DNA of 51,995 bases, taken from Hyphomonadaceae bacterium (GTDB lineage Bacteria; Pseudomonadota; Alphaproteobacteria; Caulobacterales; Hyphomonadaceae). The notes below the pieces were generated by a model. The model made no database searches. It was not told where the DNA came from and saw only the letters and a program-made list of their open reading frames with translations. Position 1 is the first letter of the stretch, and each line of letters begins with the position of its first letter. The stretch covers positions 1 through 51,995 of the forward strand of contig JALHLR010000026.1 in NCBI GenBank assembly GCA_022844475.1, written 5' to 3'. Position numbers and translations under genes: made by a program. This document shows positions 1 through 7,106 of the stretch, one piece after another.

Positions 1-194
1 GCGTCCATCGGCCAGCCGGCGATGCCGGCATTCGCGGCGAGAAAGGCGGGGCGGACGGCGAAGGCGACGACGGCCCAGACAAGAAGGAGGAGCCCGAGCC
101 GGTCGCTGGCGAGGAAGCGAAGCGCGCCAAGGGCGCCGTTGAGACCGGTGCGAATGGGGCTGGAGGCCGTCGCCCCTGCGGTTTGCTGCGACAT
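1..194 (-). CDS. Partial membrane protein, N-terminal end only
   Basis: An open frame begins with ATG at 194 (minus) and runs off the left edge without a stop. The visible 64 residues start with a polar stretch (MSQQTAGATASSP), followed from about residue 30 by a strongly hydrophobic segment (RLGLLLLVWAVVAFAV) typical of a first membrane helix. It is divergent from zur, with 168 nt between the two starts, so the promoters must face away from each other there. I do not recognise the family from this fragment. A zinc-transport role could be imagined from the zur neighbour, but nothing in the residues supports it. Confidence 0.55.
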   Translation of the reverse strand, partial: MSQQTAGATASSPIRTGLNGALGALRFLASDRLGLLLLVWAVVAFAVRPAFLAANAGIAGWPMD

Positions 195-362
195 GCCTTG
201 TCCCCCTCTCGCCCGTACAAATCCGGAGGGACTAGGGCATGAAGCTGGTTAACCGGCGGTTTTCCGTGGGCTGAGGCCCTGCCCTGTGCTTCTTGGCCGG
301 CCCTGCCTCCCCCGTGATTGCCCGGGCCTTGTGAATCGGGGCGGGGCAGCCGACATTGGGGC

Positions 363-824
363 ATGGCTCATGCCCACCTCGCCTGCGCGCCCGACAGTCT
401 CTCCGACAGCCTCAAGGAGGCCGAGGTGCTATGCGGCCAACGGGGTGGCAAGCTGACCCCGCTGCGCAAGAAGGTGCTGACGCTGTTGCTGGAGTCCGAG
501 GGGCCGGCGAAGGCTTACGACCTGCTGGAGCATCTGGGGGATGATGGCGCGGCGAAGCCGCCGTCCGTCTATCGCTCGCTGGATTTCCTGCTGGAGATGG
601 GGCTGGCGCACAAGATCGAGAGCCTGAATGCCTATGTCGCGTGTGGGCACTGGAAGCATGGGCACGCGGCTGTGTTTCTCATCTGCGACAAATGTGGGAT
701 GGCGGGAGAGCTGCACGCGAACGACAGTGTGAAGAAGCTCACGCAGGAAGTGGAGAGCGTGAACTTCAAGATGCGCAGCGCCGTGATCGAGATCCGGGGG
801 CTGTGCGAGGCCTGTGCTGTTTAG
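363..824 (+). CDS. zur: Fur-family zinc uptake regulator Zur
   Basis: A 153-aa Fur-family repressor that most resembles Zur, which binds DNA in its Zn-loaded form and represses zinc import genes. An N-terminal winged helix is visible, with the recognition segment KPPSVYRSLDFLLEMGL (residues 65-81), followed by the metal-binding dimerisation domain. Structural-zinc cysteine pairs are C108/C111 (CDKC) and C148/C151 (CEAC), and a His-rich stretch around residues 95-101 precedes FLIC. The KPPSVYR and ESLNAYVAC segments match Zur better than Fur or PerR. I chose ATG 363; an in-frame TTG at 318 would add 15 poorly Zur-like residues. DUF5990 starts 9 nt downstream, so the three plus-strand genes probably share a transcript. 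No clear Zur box is visible in the upstream 168 nt. Confidence 0.85.
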   Translation: MAHAHLACAPDSLSDSLKEAEVLCGQRGGKLTPLRKKVLTLLLESEGPAKAYDLLEHLGDDGAAKPPSVYRSLDFLLEMGLAHKIESLNAYVACGHWKHGHAAVFLICDKCGMAGELHANDSVKKLTQEVESVNFKMRSAVIEIRGLCEACAV

Positions 825-833
825 GACTGCGCG

Positions 834-1259
834 ATGGGGGCAGACAACGTCTCTCTGCGCCTCAGCGTGATAGCGCCGCCCGCAGGTGTGGCCCACTGCC
901 TGCAGGGCAAGGAGGGCGTCTGCGTGGATGTGCGGATGTCCACCGGCAAGACGATCGTGTTCGAGCTTCCCGCGCGGCTGGAGGAAGGCAAGACCGGGCC
1001 GCGCTTTCTCGGCGACTTCGTGCGGGCCGAGGGCAAGTCGCGGCGGTTCGTCTATGTCGCGACGGGACGTCAGGCTGGTCAAGCGGGCGCAATGTGGGAC
1101 AGGCGCGCAAAGGTGGACCTGCCGGAGATCACGCCAGCGATGGTGAAGGCCGCCGGGCGAGGCGGTCTGGCTCTGGAGGGGTCGTATCAGGGGACGGACG
1201 CCAAGGGCGGGCCGACCTGCGCGACGGTGAAGGTTGAGTGGAAGGCGGGGAAGGCGTGA
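834..1259 (+). CDS. DUF5990 family protein
   Basis: A 141-aa cytosolic protein matching the DUF5990 pattern as I know it: an opening LRLSVIAPPAGVAHCLQ strand, a central FLGDFVRAEGKSRRFVYV segment, a WDRRAKV motif near residue 90, and a closing GGPTCATVKVEW strand. Such proteins look like small single-domain beta-rich folds; no biochemical function is established to my knowledge. It lies 9 nt after zur, and its stop codon overlaps the GTG start of the following thioesterase (GTGA), which suggests translational coupling. The family assignment rests on remembered motifs, not on a search. Confidence 0.75.
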   Translation: MGADNVSLRLSVIAPPAGVAHCLQGKEGVCVDVRMSTGKTIVFELPARLEEGKTGPRFLGDFVRAEGKSRRFVYVATGRQAGQAGAMWDRRAKVDLPEITPAMVKAAGRGGLALEGSYQGTDAKGGPTCATVKVEWKAGKA

Positions 1260-2185
1260 TCGAACTCTATCGCGGCAGCATCAACACCTGGGAATGCGAC
1301 GAGATGGGGCACATGAATGTGCGCTTCTACGTCGCGAAGATGATGGAGGGGCTGGCGGAGCTGGCTCACATTGTGGGGCTGGGGCATGCGTTCCAGGCCA
1401 ATGCGCAATCGACGTTGCGACCGCGCGACCAGCACATCCGGTTCATGAAGGAGGCGCATGCGGGCGCGCCGTTCACGATGACGGGGTGCGTGCTGGAGGT
1501 GAGCGAGACGTCGGTGCTGCTGTACCAGCAGATCACGCATCAATCAGGTGAGCCGTGTGCGGCGATCCGGACGTGGGTGGATCATGTGGACGTCGGCACG
1601 GGCGCGCCGTTCGCGTGGACGGGCGAGACACGCGAGCGGCTGGAGGCGATGAGAGATGTTGCGCCTGCGGCGTGCGCGCCCCGGTCCATCGATCTTGGCG
1701 TGGTGCCGCTGGCAAGCGCGACGATGGCGAATGCGGATGCGATAAATGCACCGGTGATCGGGCGCGGCGTGGTGCTGTCGCCGCAGATCGACCTGACCGG
1801 GCGGATGATGCCGGAATTCTTCATCGGGCGGGTGTCGGATTCCGTCGGGCATCTTCTGCGGCCATGGCGCGAAAAGGTCGGCCGGGAGGCTGAGGCGCGC
1901 GGCGAGATTGTGAAGCTGGGCGGGGCTGTGCTGGAATACCGGCTGGCCTATCGGCGCTGGCCTCGCGCGGGGGACCGGTTCGTGATCCGCTCGTCGCGGG
2001 GATTCCAGAAGGAGAAGACGCATTCCTTCGTACACTGGCTGATCGATCCGGCCTCGGGCGAGGCGTGGTGCACAACGGAAGCGGTCGCGGTTGTACTGAA
2101 TCTTGCGACGCGGAAGATAATGCCGGCGACGGCGGAGCTGCAGGCGTCCTTGAGAGAGGTGGCGCCGGAGGGGTTATCGGTCTGA
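1256..2185 (+). CDS. Acyl-CoA thioesterase, double hotdog (4HBT-like)
   Basis: A protein of about 309 aa built from two hotdog-fold halves. The first half carries the YbgC/4HBT-type active-site motif ECDEMGHMNVRFY near residues 11-23, with the catalytic Asp followed by HMN. The second half starts around VLSPQIDLTGRMMPEFF. It is likely to hydrolyse an acyl- or aryl-CoA thioester in the cytosol; the substrate cannot be read from the sequence. I chose GTG 1256, which overlaps the preceding stop as GTGA and has a purine-rich GGCGGGGAAGG just before it. An earlier in-frame GTG at 1238 is possible. Its stop lies 3 nt from the stop of the convergent 32-codon gene. Confidence 0.8.
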   Translation: MIELYRGSINTWECDEMGHMNVRFYVAKMMEGLAELAHIVGLGHAFQANAQSTLRPRDQHIRFMKEAHAGAPFTMTGCVLEVSETSVLLYQQITHQSGEPCAAIRTWVDHVDVGTGAPFAWTGETRERLEAMRDVAPAACAPRSIDLGVVPLASATMANADAINAPVIGRGVVLSPQIDLTGRMMPEFFIGRVSDSVGHLLRPWREKVGREAEARGEIVKLGGAVLEYRLAYRRWPRAGDRFVIRSSRGFQKEKTHSFVHWLIDPASGEAWCTTEAVAVVLNLATRKIMPATAELQASLREVAPEGLSV

Positions 2186-2188
2186 GCC

Positions 2189-2287
2189 CTATTCCAACGG
2201 CGGCTTCTTCTTGTTGATCATGTTGCGGATCGTCAGGCCGACGCCGGTGATGAGCAGGCTGATCAGGATGAAGAAGAGCAGCTTCAC
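2189..2287 (-). CDS. 32-aa single-pass membrane peptide
   Basis: A short frame of 32 codons starting with GTG at 2287 and ending with TAG at 2189-2191. It encodes one hydrophobic helix (LLFFILISLLITGVGLTI, residues 3-20) followed by a basic tail with KKK at 26-28. A canonical Shine-Dalgarno sequence, AGGAGG, lies at 2300-2295 with 7 nt to the GTG, much better than most sites in this window. It is 22 nt downstream of the DUF1801 gene, so it is probably its second cistron. The topology is likely N-out/C-in by the positive-inside rule. The family is unknown; small hydrophobic peptides of this kind are often missed by gene callers. Confidence 0.6.
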   Translation of the reverse strand: MKLLFFILISLLITGVGLTIRNMINKKKPPLE

Positions 2288-2309
2288 GCGGAGGCCTCCT
2301 GTTGAAGCG

Positions 2310-2816
2310 TCAGCCGCCTGACAGCGGCCAGCCGTTTTCCTTGGCCTTCGTCTTCATGTTCGCGAGCCCGGCGCGGATGAGCTTCTCGAAGGCAGCCATG
2401 TCCACGTCGGTGAGCTTGTTGATGTAGATGCAGGCCTTGGCCGTCTTGTGCTTGCCGAGCGTCCTGAGGATGGCCTGGCATTCAGGCTGGTCTGCATACA
2501 TGCCGCTGTAGATCGAGAGCGCCGCGCCGCGCGGACTGAAGCCGACCACAGGGGCGGCCCCGGAACGGCCGCTGTCGTATGTGTATGTGTAGGATCCATA
2601 GCCAATGATGGTCGGCCCCCACATCTTCGGCTTCCAGCCGGTGACTTTCTCGTAGACCTTGAGAAGTGTTTCGGCATCCGCGCGGCGGGTGTCGTTCTCA
2701 ACCGCGGCGACGTAGGCGGGGACGGACGCAGGCGTGGCGTGCGTCTTGGTCGCGGCTTTCTTCGCAGTCTTCTTCGGCGTGGCCTTCTTTGCAGTTGACG
2801 TCACCTTACCGCCCAT
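2310..2816 (-). CDS. DUF1801 domain protein
   Basis: A 168-aa protein. The first ~27 residues are Lys/Ala/Thr-rich with repeated KKA, a basic tail that may contact nucleic acid. The remainder is a DUF1801 (YdhG-like) domain: VPAYVAAVENDTRRADAETLL, then WGPTIIGYGSYTYTY, GFSPRGAALSIY and the closing KACIYINKLTDVD. DUF1801 proteins are small and cytosolic with no firmly assigned reaction. I chose ATG 2816 because AGGGGGG lies just upstream; longer in-frame starts would translate what looks like intergenic DNA. The 32-codon membrane peptide gene follows after 22 nt. Confidence 0.82.
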   Translation of the reverse strand: MGGKVTSTAKKATPKKTAKKAATKTHATPASVPAYVAAVENDTRRADAETLLKVYEKVTGWKPKMWGPTIIGYGSYTYTYDSGRSGAAPVVGFSPRGAALSIYSGMYADQPECQAILRTLGKHKTAKACIYINKLTDVDMAAFEKLIRAGLANMKTKAKENGWPLSGG

Positions 2817-2946
2817 GTCGGCCCCCCTGTTCCGGTCGATGTCAGCATAGCCCATTGCGCTGGAGTGGTTGTAGTGCTTTTCGAGAGGCAGGCCGGTTAA
2901 CCCGAATCCGGGCAGGCTGAGCCACCGAATCATCTGTGAGGCACGC

Positions 2947-3234
2947 ATGACCGCCCCCATCGGCTCCAAGGCCAATCCGTCGAAATACGACGCCTATCCC
3001 AACCTGGCGGAGGACGAGCCCTACTTCGTCATTCGCGCGCATGACCTGCTCTCTTCTGCGCTCGTGGAACTGCATGCCTACATCGGCGCCGGACAGGCGG
3101 GCGCTGCGCACAACAAACTGGCCGAGATCATGGCGCTGACATCACAGAAGGCGCCGCGACCATCGGACTCGCCGAAGTATCGCGAGACATTCGCGATCTC
3201 CGCGGCGATGGAGAAGTGGCGGAACGATCAGTAG
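2947..3234 (+). CDS. Hypothetical 95-aa protein
   Basis: A soluble 95-residue protein without signal peptide, Cys or membrane segment. The middle (EPYFVIRAHDLLSSALVELH and AHNKLAEIMALTSQ) is predicted helical, and the C-terminus ends in MEKWRNDQ. ATG 2947 is preceded by GAGG. Codon usage resembles the neighbours, which supports a real gene, but I do not recognise the family. It is divergent from the DUF1801 gene and convergent with the SDR gene, so it is probably monocistronic. A short GC hairpin (GGCGCG at 3237-3242, CGCGCC at 3257-3262) between the two stop codons could help end transcription but has no T-tract. Confidence 0.6.
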   Translation: MTAPIGSKANPSKYDAYPNLAEDEPYFVIRAHDLLSSALVELHAYIGAGQAGAAHNKLAEIMALTSQKAPRPSDSPKYRETFAISAAMEKWRNDQ

Positions 3235-3262
3235 CAGGCGCGGCAACGCTCGTAAGCGCGCC

Positions 3263-4030
3263 CTACGTCCCCACTGTCATCCCGCCATCGACCACGACTT
3301 CCTCACCAGTCATGTAGCCGCTGTCGTCGCTCGCAAGGAAGAGAACGACTTTTGCGATGTCGTCCGGCCAGCCCTTGCGACGCATGGGCACACGCAGCGC
3401 AGCGGCGGCGTCGAGGTCCATCGGCTCGTTGGAGCCTGGTACGACCTGGCTCCAGATTGGGGTTTCGATCAGGCCGGGGTGAACGGAGTTACAGCGGATA
3501 CCGTCCTGCATCGCAGCGCATTCGAGCGCGACTGATTTGGTGAACAGACGTACGGCGCCTTTCGAAGTGCAGTAAGCGGACAGGTTTGGCGCGCCGCGCA
3601 GGCCGGCGATCGACGAGATGTTGATGATGGAGCCGCTCTTGCCTTTCCGCATGAGCGGCAAGGCGGTTTTCACGCCGAGAAAGACCCCGTCGACATTCAC
3701 AGCCATCTGGCGGCGCCAGTCCTCAAGCGACAGTTCGTGGATCAGCCCGGCGACAGCGATGCCGGCATTGTTGACGAGGATGTCCAAGCGGCCTTCCTGC
3801 TTCTCGATGCTAGCGATAACATCACGCCATTCGCTCTCGCTGGTGACGTCGAGCCGAATGAAACGCGCCTTGCCGCCGGACCTGCGGATGGCTGCGGCGG
3901 CTTCCTCGCCATCCTGCACATCGGTTAGCACGACGCTCGCGTCCTCACGTGCAAGCACTTCCGCCGACGCGCGGCCAATGCCGCTTGCAGCGCCAGTTAC
4001 CAGCGCGACCTTGCCTGAGACACGACCCAT
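3263..4030 (-). CDS. Short-chain dehydrogenase/reductase (SDR)
   Basis: A classical SDR of 255 aa, the usual length. It shows the nucleotide-binding TGAASGIG (residues 12-19), Asp37 after the second strand (favouring NAD over NADP), NNAG (87-90), and the catalytic Ser140, Tyr153 and Lys157 (YCTSK). The C-terminal VDGG is also typical. It should interconvert an alcohol and a ketone; the substrate cannot be fixed from sequence. It resembles cyclopentanol- or 3-hydroxyacyl-type SDRs, and the acyl-CoA dehydrogenase upstream on the same strand fits fatty-acid or alicyclic catabolism. The two genes are separated by a 167-nt spacer carrying an inverted-repeat element. Confidence 0.88.
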   Translation of the reverse strand: MGRVSGKVALVTGAASGIGRASAEVLAREDASVVLTDVQDGEEAAAAIRRSGGKARFIRLDVTSESEWRDVIASIEKQEGRLDILVNNAGIAVAGLIHELSLEDWRRQMAVNVDGVFLGVKTALPLMRKGKSGSIINISSIAGLRGAPNLSAYCTSKGAVRLFTKSVALECAAMQDGIRCNSVHPGLIETPIWSQVVPGSNEPMDLDAAAALRVPMRRKGWPDDIAKVVLFLASDDSGYMTGEEVVVDGGMTVGT

Positions 4031-4076
4031 CGTTTTCTCCCGTGATCATTCTTCGGGAGGCTCGTCCATTTGGCCG

Positions 4077-4183
4077 AGATTGTCATCCCGGAAGCGCGTG
4101 GCGCCATTCGGGATCTGTCGCGGGAGCTCCACAGTCCTTGAATGCGTACAGGCTGCCCGCCGCGACGCTGGGGATGACAAATC
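4077..4183. repeat. Intergenic inverted-repeat element of GTCATCCC type
   Basis: The spacer between the SDR and acyl-CoA dehydrogenase genes has near-identical inverted ends. The left arm at 4079-4090 reads ATTGTCATCCCG and the right arm at 4169-4182 reads TGGGGATGACAAAT. Ends bearing GTCATCCC are common in dispersed palindromic intergenic repeats of many proteobacteria. About 105 bp is spanned and no protein is encoded. Only one copy with both arms was noticed in this window, so its repetitive nature is inferred. Confidence 0.45.
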
Positions 4184-4197
4184 GAGCGTGCAGCCGA

Positions 4198-5364
4198 TCA
4201 GTAGCTCTTCGGCAGGCCCAGCACGCGCTCGGAAATATAGTTCAGGATCATCTCGCGGCTCACGGGGGCGATGCGGGCGATCATGGCTTCGCGCATGTAG
4301 CGTTCGACATCGTACTCTTTCGCGTAGCCCATTCCGCCGTGCGCGAGGACGGCCGCCTCGCAGGCATTGAAACCGTACTCGGCGCCGAGGTATTTCGCGG
4401 CGTTGGCTTCAGCACCGCATTCGAGACCCTGGTCGTACAGGCGTGCGGCTTTGTAGGTCAGCAGTTCTGCGGCGGAGAGCTCGGCCCAGCACTTGGCCAG
4501 CGGGTGGGCGACGCCCTGGTTCTGGCCGATGGGACGGCCGAATACGACACGCTCCTTCGCATAGGTCGTCGCACGTTCGAGCGCCGCGAAGCCGAGGCCG
4601 ATGGCTTCGGCGGCGAACAGGACGCGTTCCGGGTTGAGGCCCTGCAGCAGGTATTTGAAGCCCTGCCCTTCCTCACCGATGAGCGATTCTTTCGGGATCT
4701 CAATGTTGTCGAAGTACAGCATGTTGCACTCGACGGCCTTGCGGCCCATTTTCGGGATCGGCTTTGCGTCGACACCCTTCATGTCCATGTAGAACAGCGA
4801 AAGGCCCATATAGGGCTTGGCGACTTTTTCCTGCGGCGTCGTGCGCGCGATCAGGATGATCTTGTCGGCGCGCTGGGCGCCGGTCGTCCAGATCTTGCGG
4901 CCGTTGATGACGTAGCCGGAATTGGTGCGCTCAGCCTTCGTCTGCAGGCTGGAGGTGTCGAGGCCCGAGTTCGGCTCGGTGACGCCGAAGCACATCTTCT
5001 GCTGGCCGGAGATGATCTTGGGCAGGAATTCCTGCTTCTGCTCGGACGTGCCGAATTTCTCGATCGGCTTTGCGCCGAAAATGTTGAGGTGGATCGACGA
5101 GCAGCCAGTGAAACCAGCGCCGGAACGCGCGACGGCCTGCATCATGATGGAGGCTTCCATCAGGCCGAGGCCCGAGCCGCCGACCTCTTCCGGCATGGCG
5201 ATGCCGAGCCAGCCGCCGTCAGCCATGGCCTTGGTGAAGGCTTCAGGCCATTCGCCGGTCTCGTCGGTCCTGCGCCAGTATTCGGCGTCGAACTGGGCGC
5301 ACACGGCGGCGACGGCGTCGCGGATCGCTTCCTGATCTTCCGTCATGGGGGCGATGTTGTGCAT
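4198..5364 (-). CDS. Acyl-CoA dehydrogenase family protein
   Basis: An FAD flavoprotein of 388 aa, the normal length, expected to introduce an alpha-beta double bond into an acyl-CoA and pass electrons to ETF. An N-terminal helical domain begins at EDQEAIRDAVAAVCAQFD; the FAD/substrate region has CFGVTEPNSGLDTSS and the IWTTGAQRAD segment; the C-terminal helical domain has AAKYLGAEYG and HGGMGYAKEYDVERYMREA. At the usual catalytic-Glu position (IYEGT in MCAD) this protein has IAPVS, so the base must lie elsewhere, as in other family branches, or be absent. I chose ATG 5364, which has GGGAGAG just upstream; longer starts give basic, non-homologous residues. The ThiO-like gene ends 37 nt upstream. 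Confidence 0.9.
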   Translation of the reverse strand: MHNIAPMTEDQEAIRDAVAAVCAQFDAEYWRRTDETGEWPEAFTKAMADGGWLGIAMPEEVGGSGLGLMEASIMMQAVARSGAGFTGCSSIHLNIFGAKPIEKFGTSEQKQEFLPKIISGQQKMCFGVTEPNSGLDTSSLQTKAERTNSGYVINGRKIWTTGAQRADKIILIARTTPQEKVAKPYMGLSLFYMDMKGVDAKPIPKMGRKAVECNMLYFDNIEIPKESLIGEEGQGFKYLLQGLNPERVLFAAEAIGLGFAALERATTYAKERVVFGRPIGQNQGVAHPLAKCWAELSAAELLTYKAARLYDQGLECGAEANAAKYLGAEYGFNACEAAVLAHGGMGYAKEYDVERYMREAMIARIAPVSREMILNYISERVLGLPKSY

Positions 5365-5401
5365 GTGACTCTCCCGGGGCCTGTCAGCTCTCGTTGTAAC
5401 G

Positions 5402-6592
5402 CTAGTTATCGGAGCCTTTGACGGAGGGCGAGTGCGGCGCCGCGTCCGGGTTGTCAAACCGGGTTGGGTCAAACGCGGCCGCCAACGGGCTCACTTTCCC
5501 GTCAATCACCTGATCGGCCACGATTTCGGCCGTGGCCGGAGCGAAGAGTACGCCATTCCGGTAGTGGCCGAGCGCGGCGAAGACGCCGGGGATCGCAGTC
5601 TGGCCGATCAGGGGCTGATCATCCGGGCTGCCAGGGCGAACGCCAGCCCATGCGGTCAGTTCAGGCGCATCAGCCAGGGCGGGCACGAGCGCGGCGGCGC
5701 GGGCGCGGAGCTGGGCGATGGCGTCGCGGTCGACCTCAGTGTCAGCGCGGTTTCTCTCCGTCGTGGCGCCGACGAGGATCCAGCGGGATTTCGGGGCGAT
5801 ATACACGTCTCGCGTGTGGATGACGTGCCGGGGGCCCTGTTCGATCGGGGCGATCGCGAGGATGTGGCCCTTCACGGGCACGGGCGCAGGCAGGCCGGGC
5901 GACAGCCGCGCGCCGCGGGGGCCGACGAACACCGGCGGGGGCTGGGCGCCGTTGGCGATGACCACGCGATCGTAGCGTTCGCCATCGGGCATCAGAAAAT
6001 GCTGGCCTGCGGTAATGCGATCAACCTGGCGGCCAAAGCGGAGGCCGACGCCAGTGCGGGCGAGCGCCGCGCCAAGGCGCTGGAGCACAAGCACTGGATC
6101 GACCTGCTGGTCGTGGGCCAGCCAGAGGCCGGCGAGCAGGTCTGGCGCGAGCGCGGGCTCGCGGACGGCGAGGTCCCTGAGCTGCAGGGTAAACGCGGGA
6201 ACATTGCGCGCCTGGCAGGCGGCGGTGAGGCTGGCGATCCATTCTGCCTCGCCGGCCGTGCGGGCAACTACGAGAGCGCCTTCACGGGAGTACTCTACTG
6301 GCCCGCCGCCAAGCCGCTCAAGGCGAGCGGCATGATCCGGCCACAACTGGCCAGCATGTCGCGCAAATGCTGCAAGCGCGCGCTGCTCTTGCTCGGCCGC
6401 CCAATCGAAAGCGACGCCCAGCATGCCGGCTGCACGGATGGAGACTCCTCCGCCGAGCTCGATGCCACGGTCGTACACCGCCACATCCGCGCCGCGGCTG
6501 CGCAATTCGAGCGCGATGCTGAGTCCCACAACACCGGCGCCGACAATTGCGACGCGCAAGGCTGGCTTTCGGGTGGGCGGCGAGCCGGACAT
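5402..6592 (-). CDS. FAD-dependent amino-acid oxidase (ThiO/DadA-like)
   Basis: A 396-aa DAO-family flavoprotein. The Rossmann motif GAGVVG occurs at about residues 18-23 (VAIVGAGVVGLSIALEL), a GGGVSIRAAGML loop follows, and the C-terminal part has WAGVRPGSPDDQPLIG and ALGHYRNGVLFAP, which is characteristic of glycine oxidase ThiO and D-amino-acid dehydrogenases. It is likely to oxidise an amino acid or secondary amine to an imine, in the cytosol or bound to the membrane. No other thiamine genes are nearby, so thiO is not asserted. It lies upstream of the acyl-CoA dehydrogenase with a 37-nt gap, compatible with one transcript. Confidence 0.85.
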   Translation of the reverse strand: MSGSPPTRKPALRVAIVGAGVVGLSIALELRSRGADVAVYDRGIELGGGVSIRAAGMLGVAFDWAAEQEQRALAAFARHAGQLWPDHAARLERLGGGPVEYSREGALVVARTAGEAEWIASLTAACQARNVPAFTLQLRDLAVREPALAPDLLAGLWLAHDQQVDPVLVLQRLGAALARTGVGLRFGRQVDRITAGQHFLMPDGERYDRVVIANGAQPPPVFVGPRGARLSPGLPAPVPVKGHILAIAPIEQGPRHVIHTRDVYIAPKSRWILVGATTERNRADTEVDRDAIAQLRARAAALVPALADAPELTAWAGVRPGSPDDQPLIGQTAIPGVFAALGHYRNGVLFAPATAEIVADQVIDGKVSPLAAAFDPTRFDNPDAAPHSPSVKGSDN

Positions 6593-6635
6593 CGCGCCTC
6601 TATACTGGCGTCAGCGCGAACAGCCAGAGTGAGTT

Positions 6636-6914
6636 TCAACCCTGAGCGGCTACGGCGTCGGACGGCATCGAACGCTGGCGCTCGGAGCGCCAGAAGACCA
6701 GGAACCGGGCGGCGTGGTCGCGGTGCTGGAAAACCAGCTTGCGGCGCATCTCACCGCCGGAGAACTCGCTCTTCACCATGATGTGCGGGGCGTCGCTCTG
6801 CTCACCGGAGAGGCCGGATTCGCAAGCCCACTTGGCGAAGGCGTCGATGGCGTTCATCAGGCGCGACGGATCGCGGCTTTCTTCCGCACCCATGAAGACG
6901 ACGACTTCAGACAT
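6636..6914 (-). CDS. Hypothetical 92-aa protein
   Basis: A small soluble protein beginning MSEVVVFMGAEESRD, with a central AIDAFAKWACESG helix and a C-terminal KLVFQHRDHAARFLVFW segment. I chose ATG 6914 rather than the two GTG codons before it; GGGGGTGG lies immediately upstream. I do not recognise the family. It sits upstream of the ThiO-like gene with 43 nt between, so it may belong to the same minus-strand unit. The 192 nt between it and the end of the leucine-dehydrogenase-type gene show no coding pattern or clear terminator. Confidence 0.6.
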   Translation of the reverse strand: MSEVVVFMGAEESRDPSRLMNAIDAFAKWACESGLSGEQSDAPHIMVKSEFSGGEMRRKLVFQHRDHAARFLVFWRSERQRSMPSDAVAAQG

Positions 6915-7106
6915 CACCACCCCCGAAGGCCGCTATCCAGCCGTGCGGCCACATCAACCCACAAGCCCAGCAAGAGCCGCGCCATTCATCTGGCGTCTGA
7001 TCCTTCGCTGCACTGCAACAATCGGCCAAACTAGACCCGCGTCACACAAATGCAACTGCCGAGGGCCAGATTTAATGATCAGCGCCCGGAGCATCTCCCG
7101 CGGACG

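Noticed and set aside
2842..3111. 89-codon minus-strand frame
   Set aside because: It lies opposite the 95-aa gene, which has a better ribosome site and composition.
3949..6781. Long plus-strand open frames of 490 and 449 codons
   Set aside because: They are antisense to the acyl-CoA dehydrogenase and the FAD oxidase, whose families are recognised; the plus-strand translations look like no protein.
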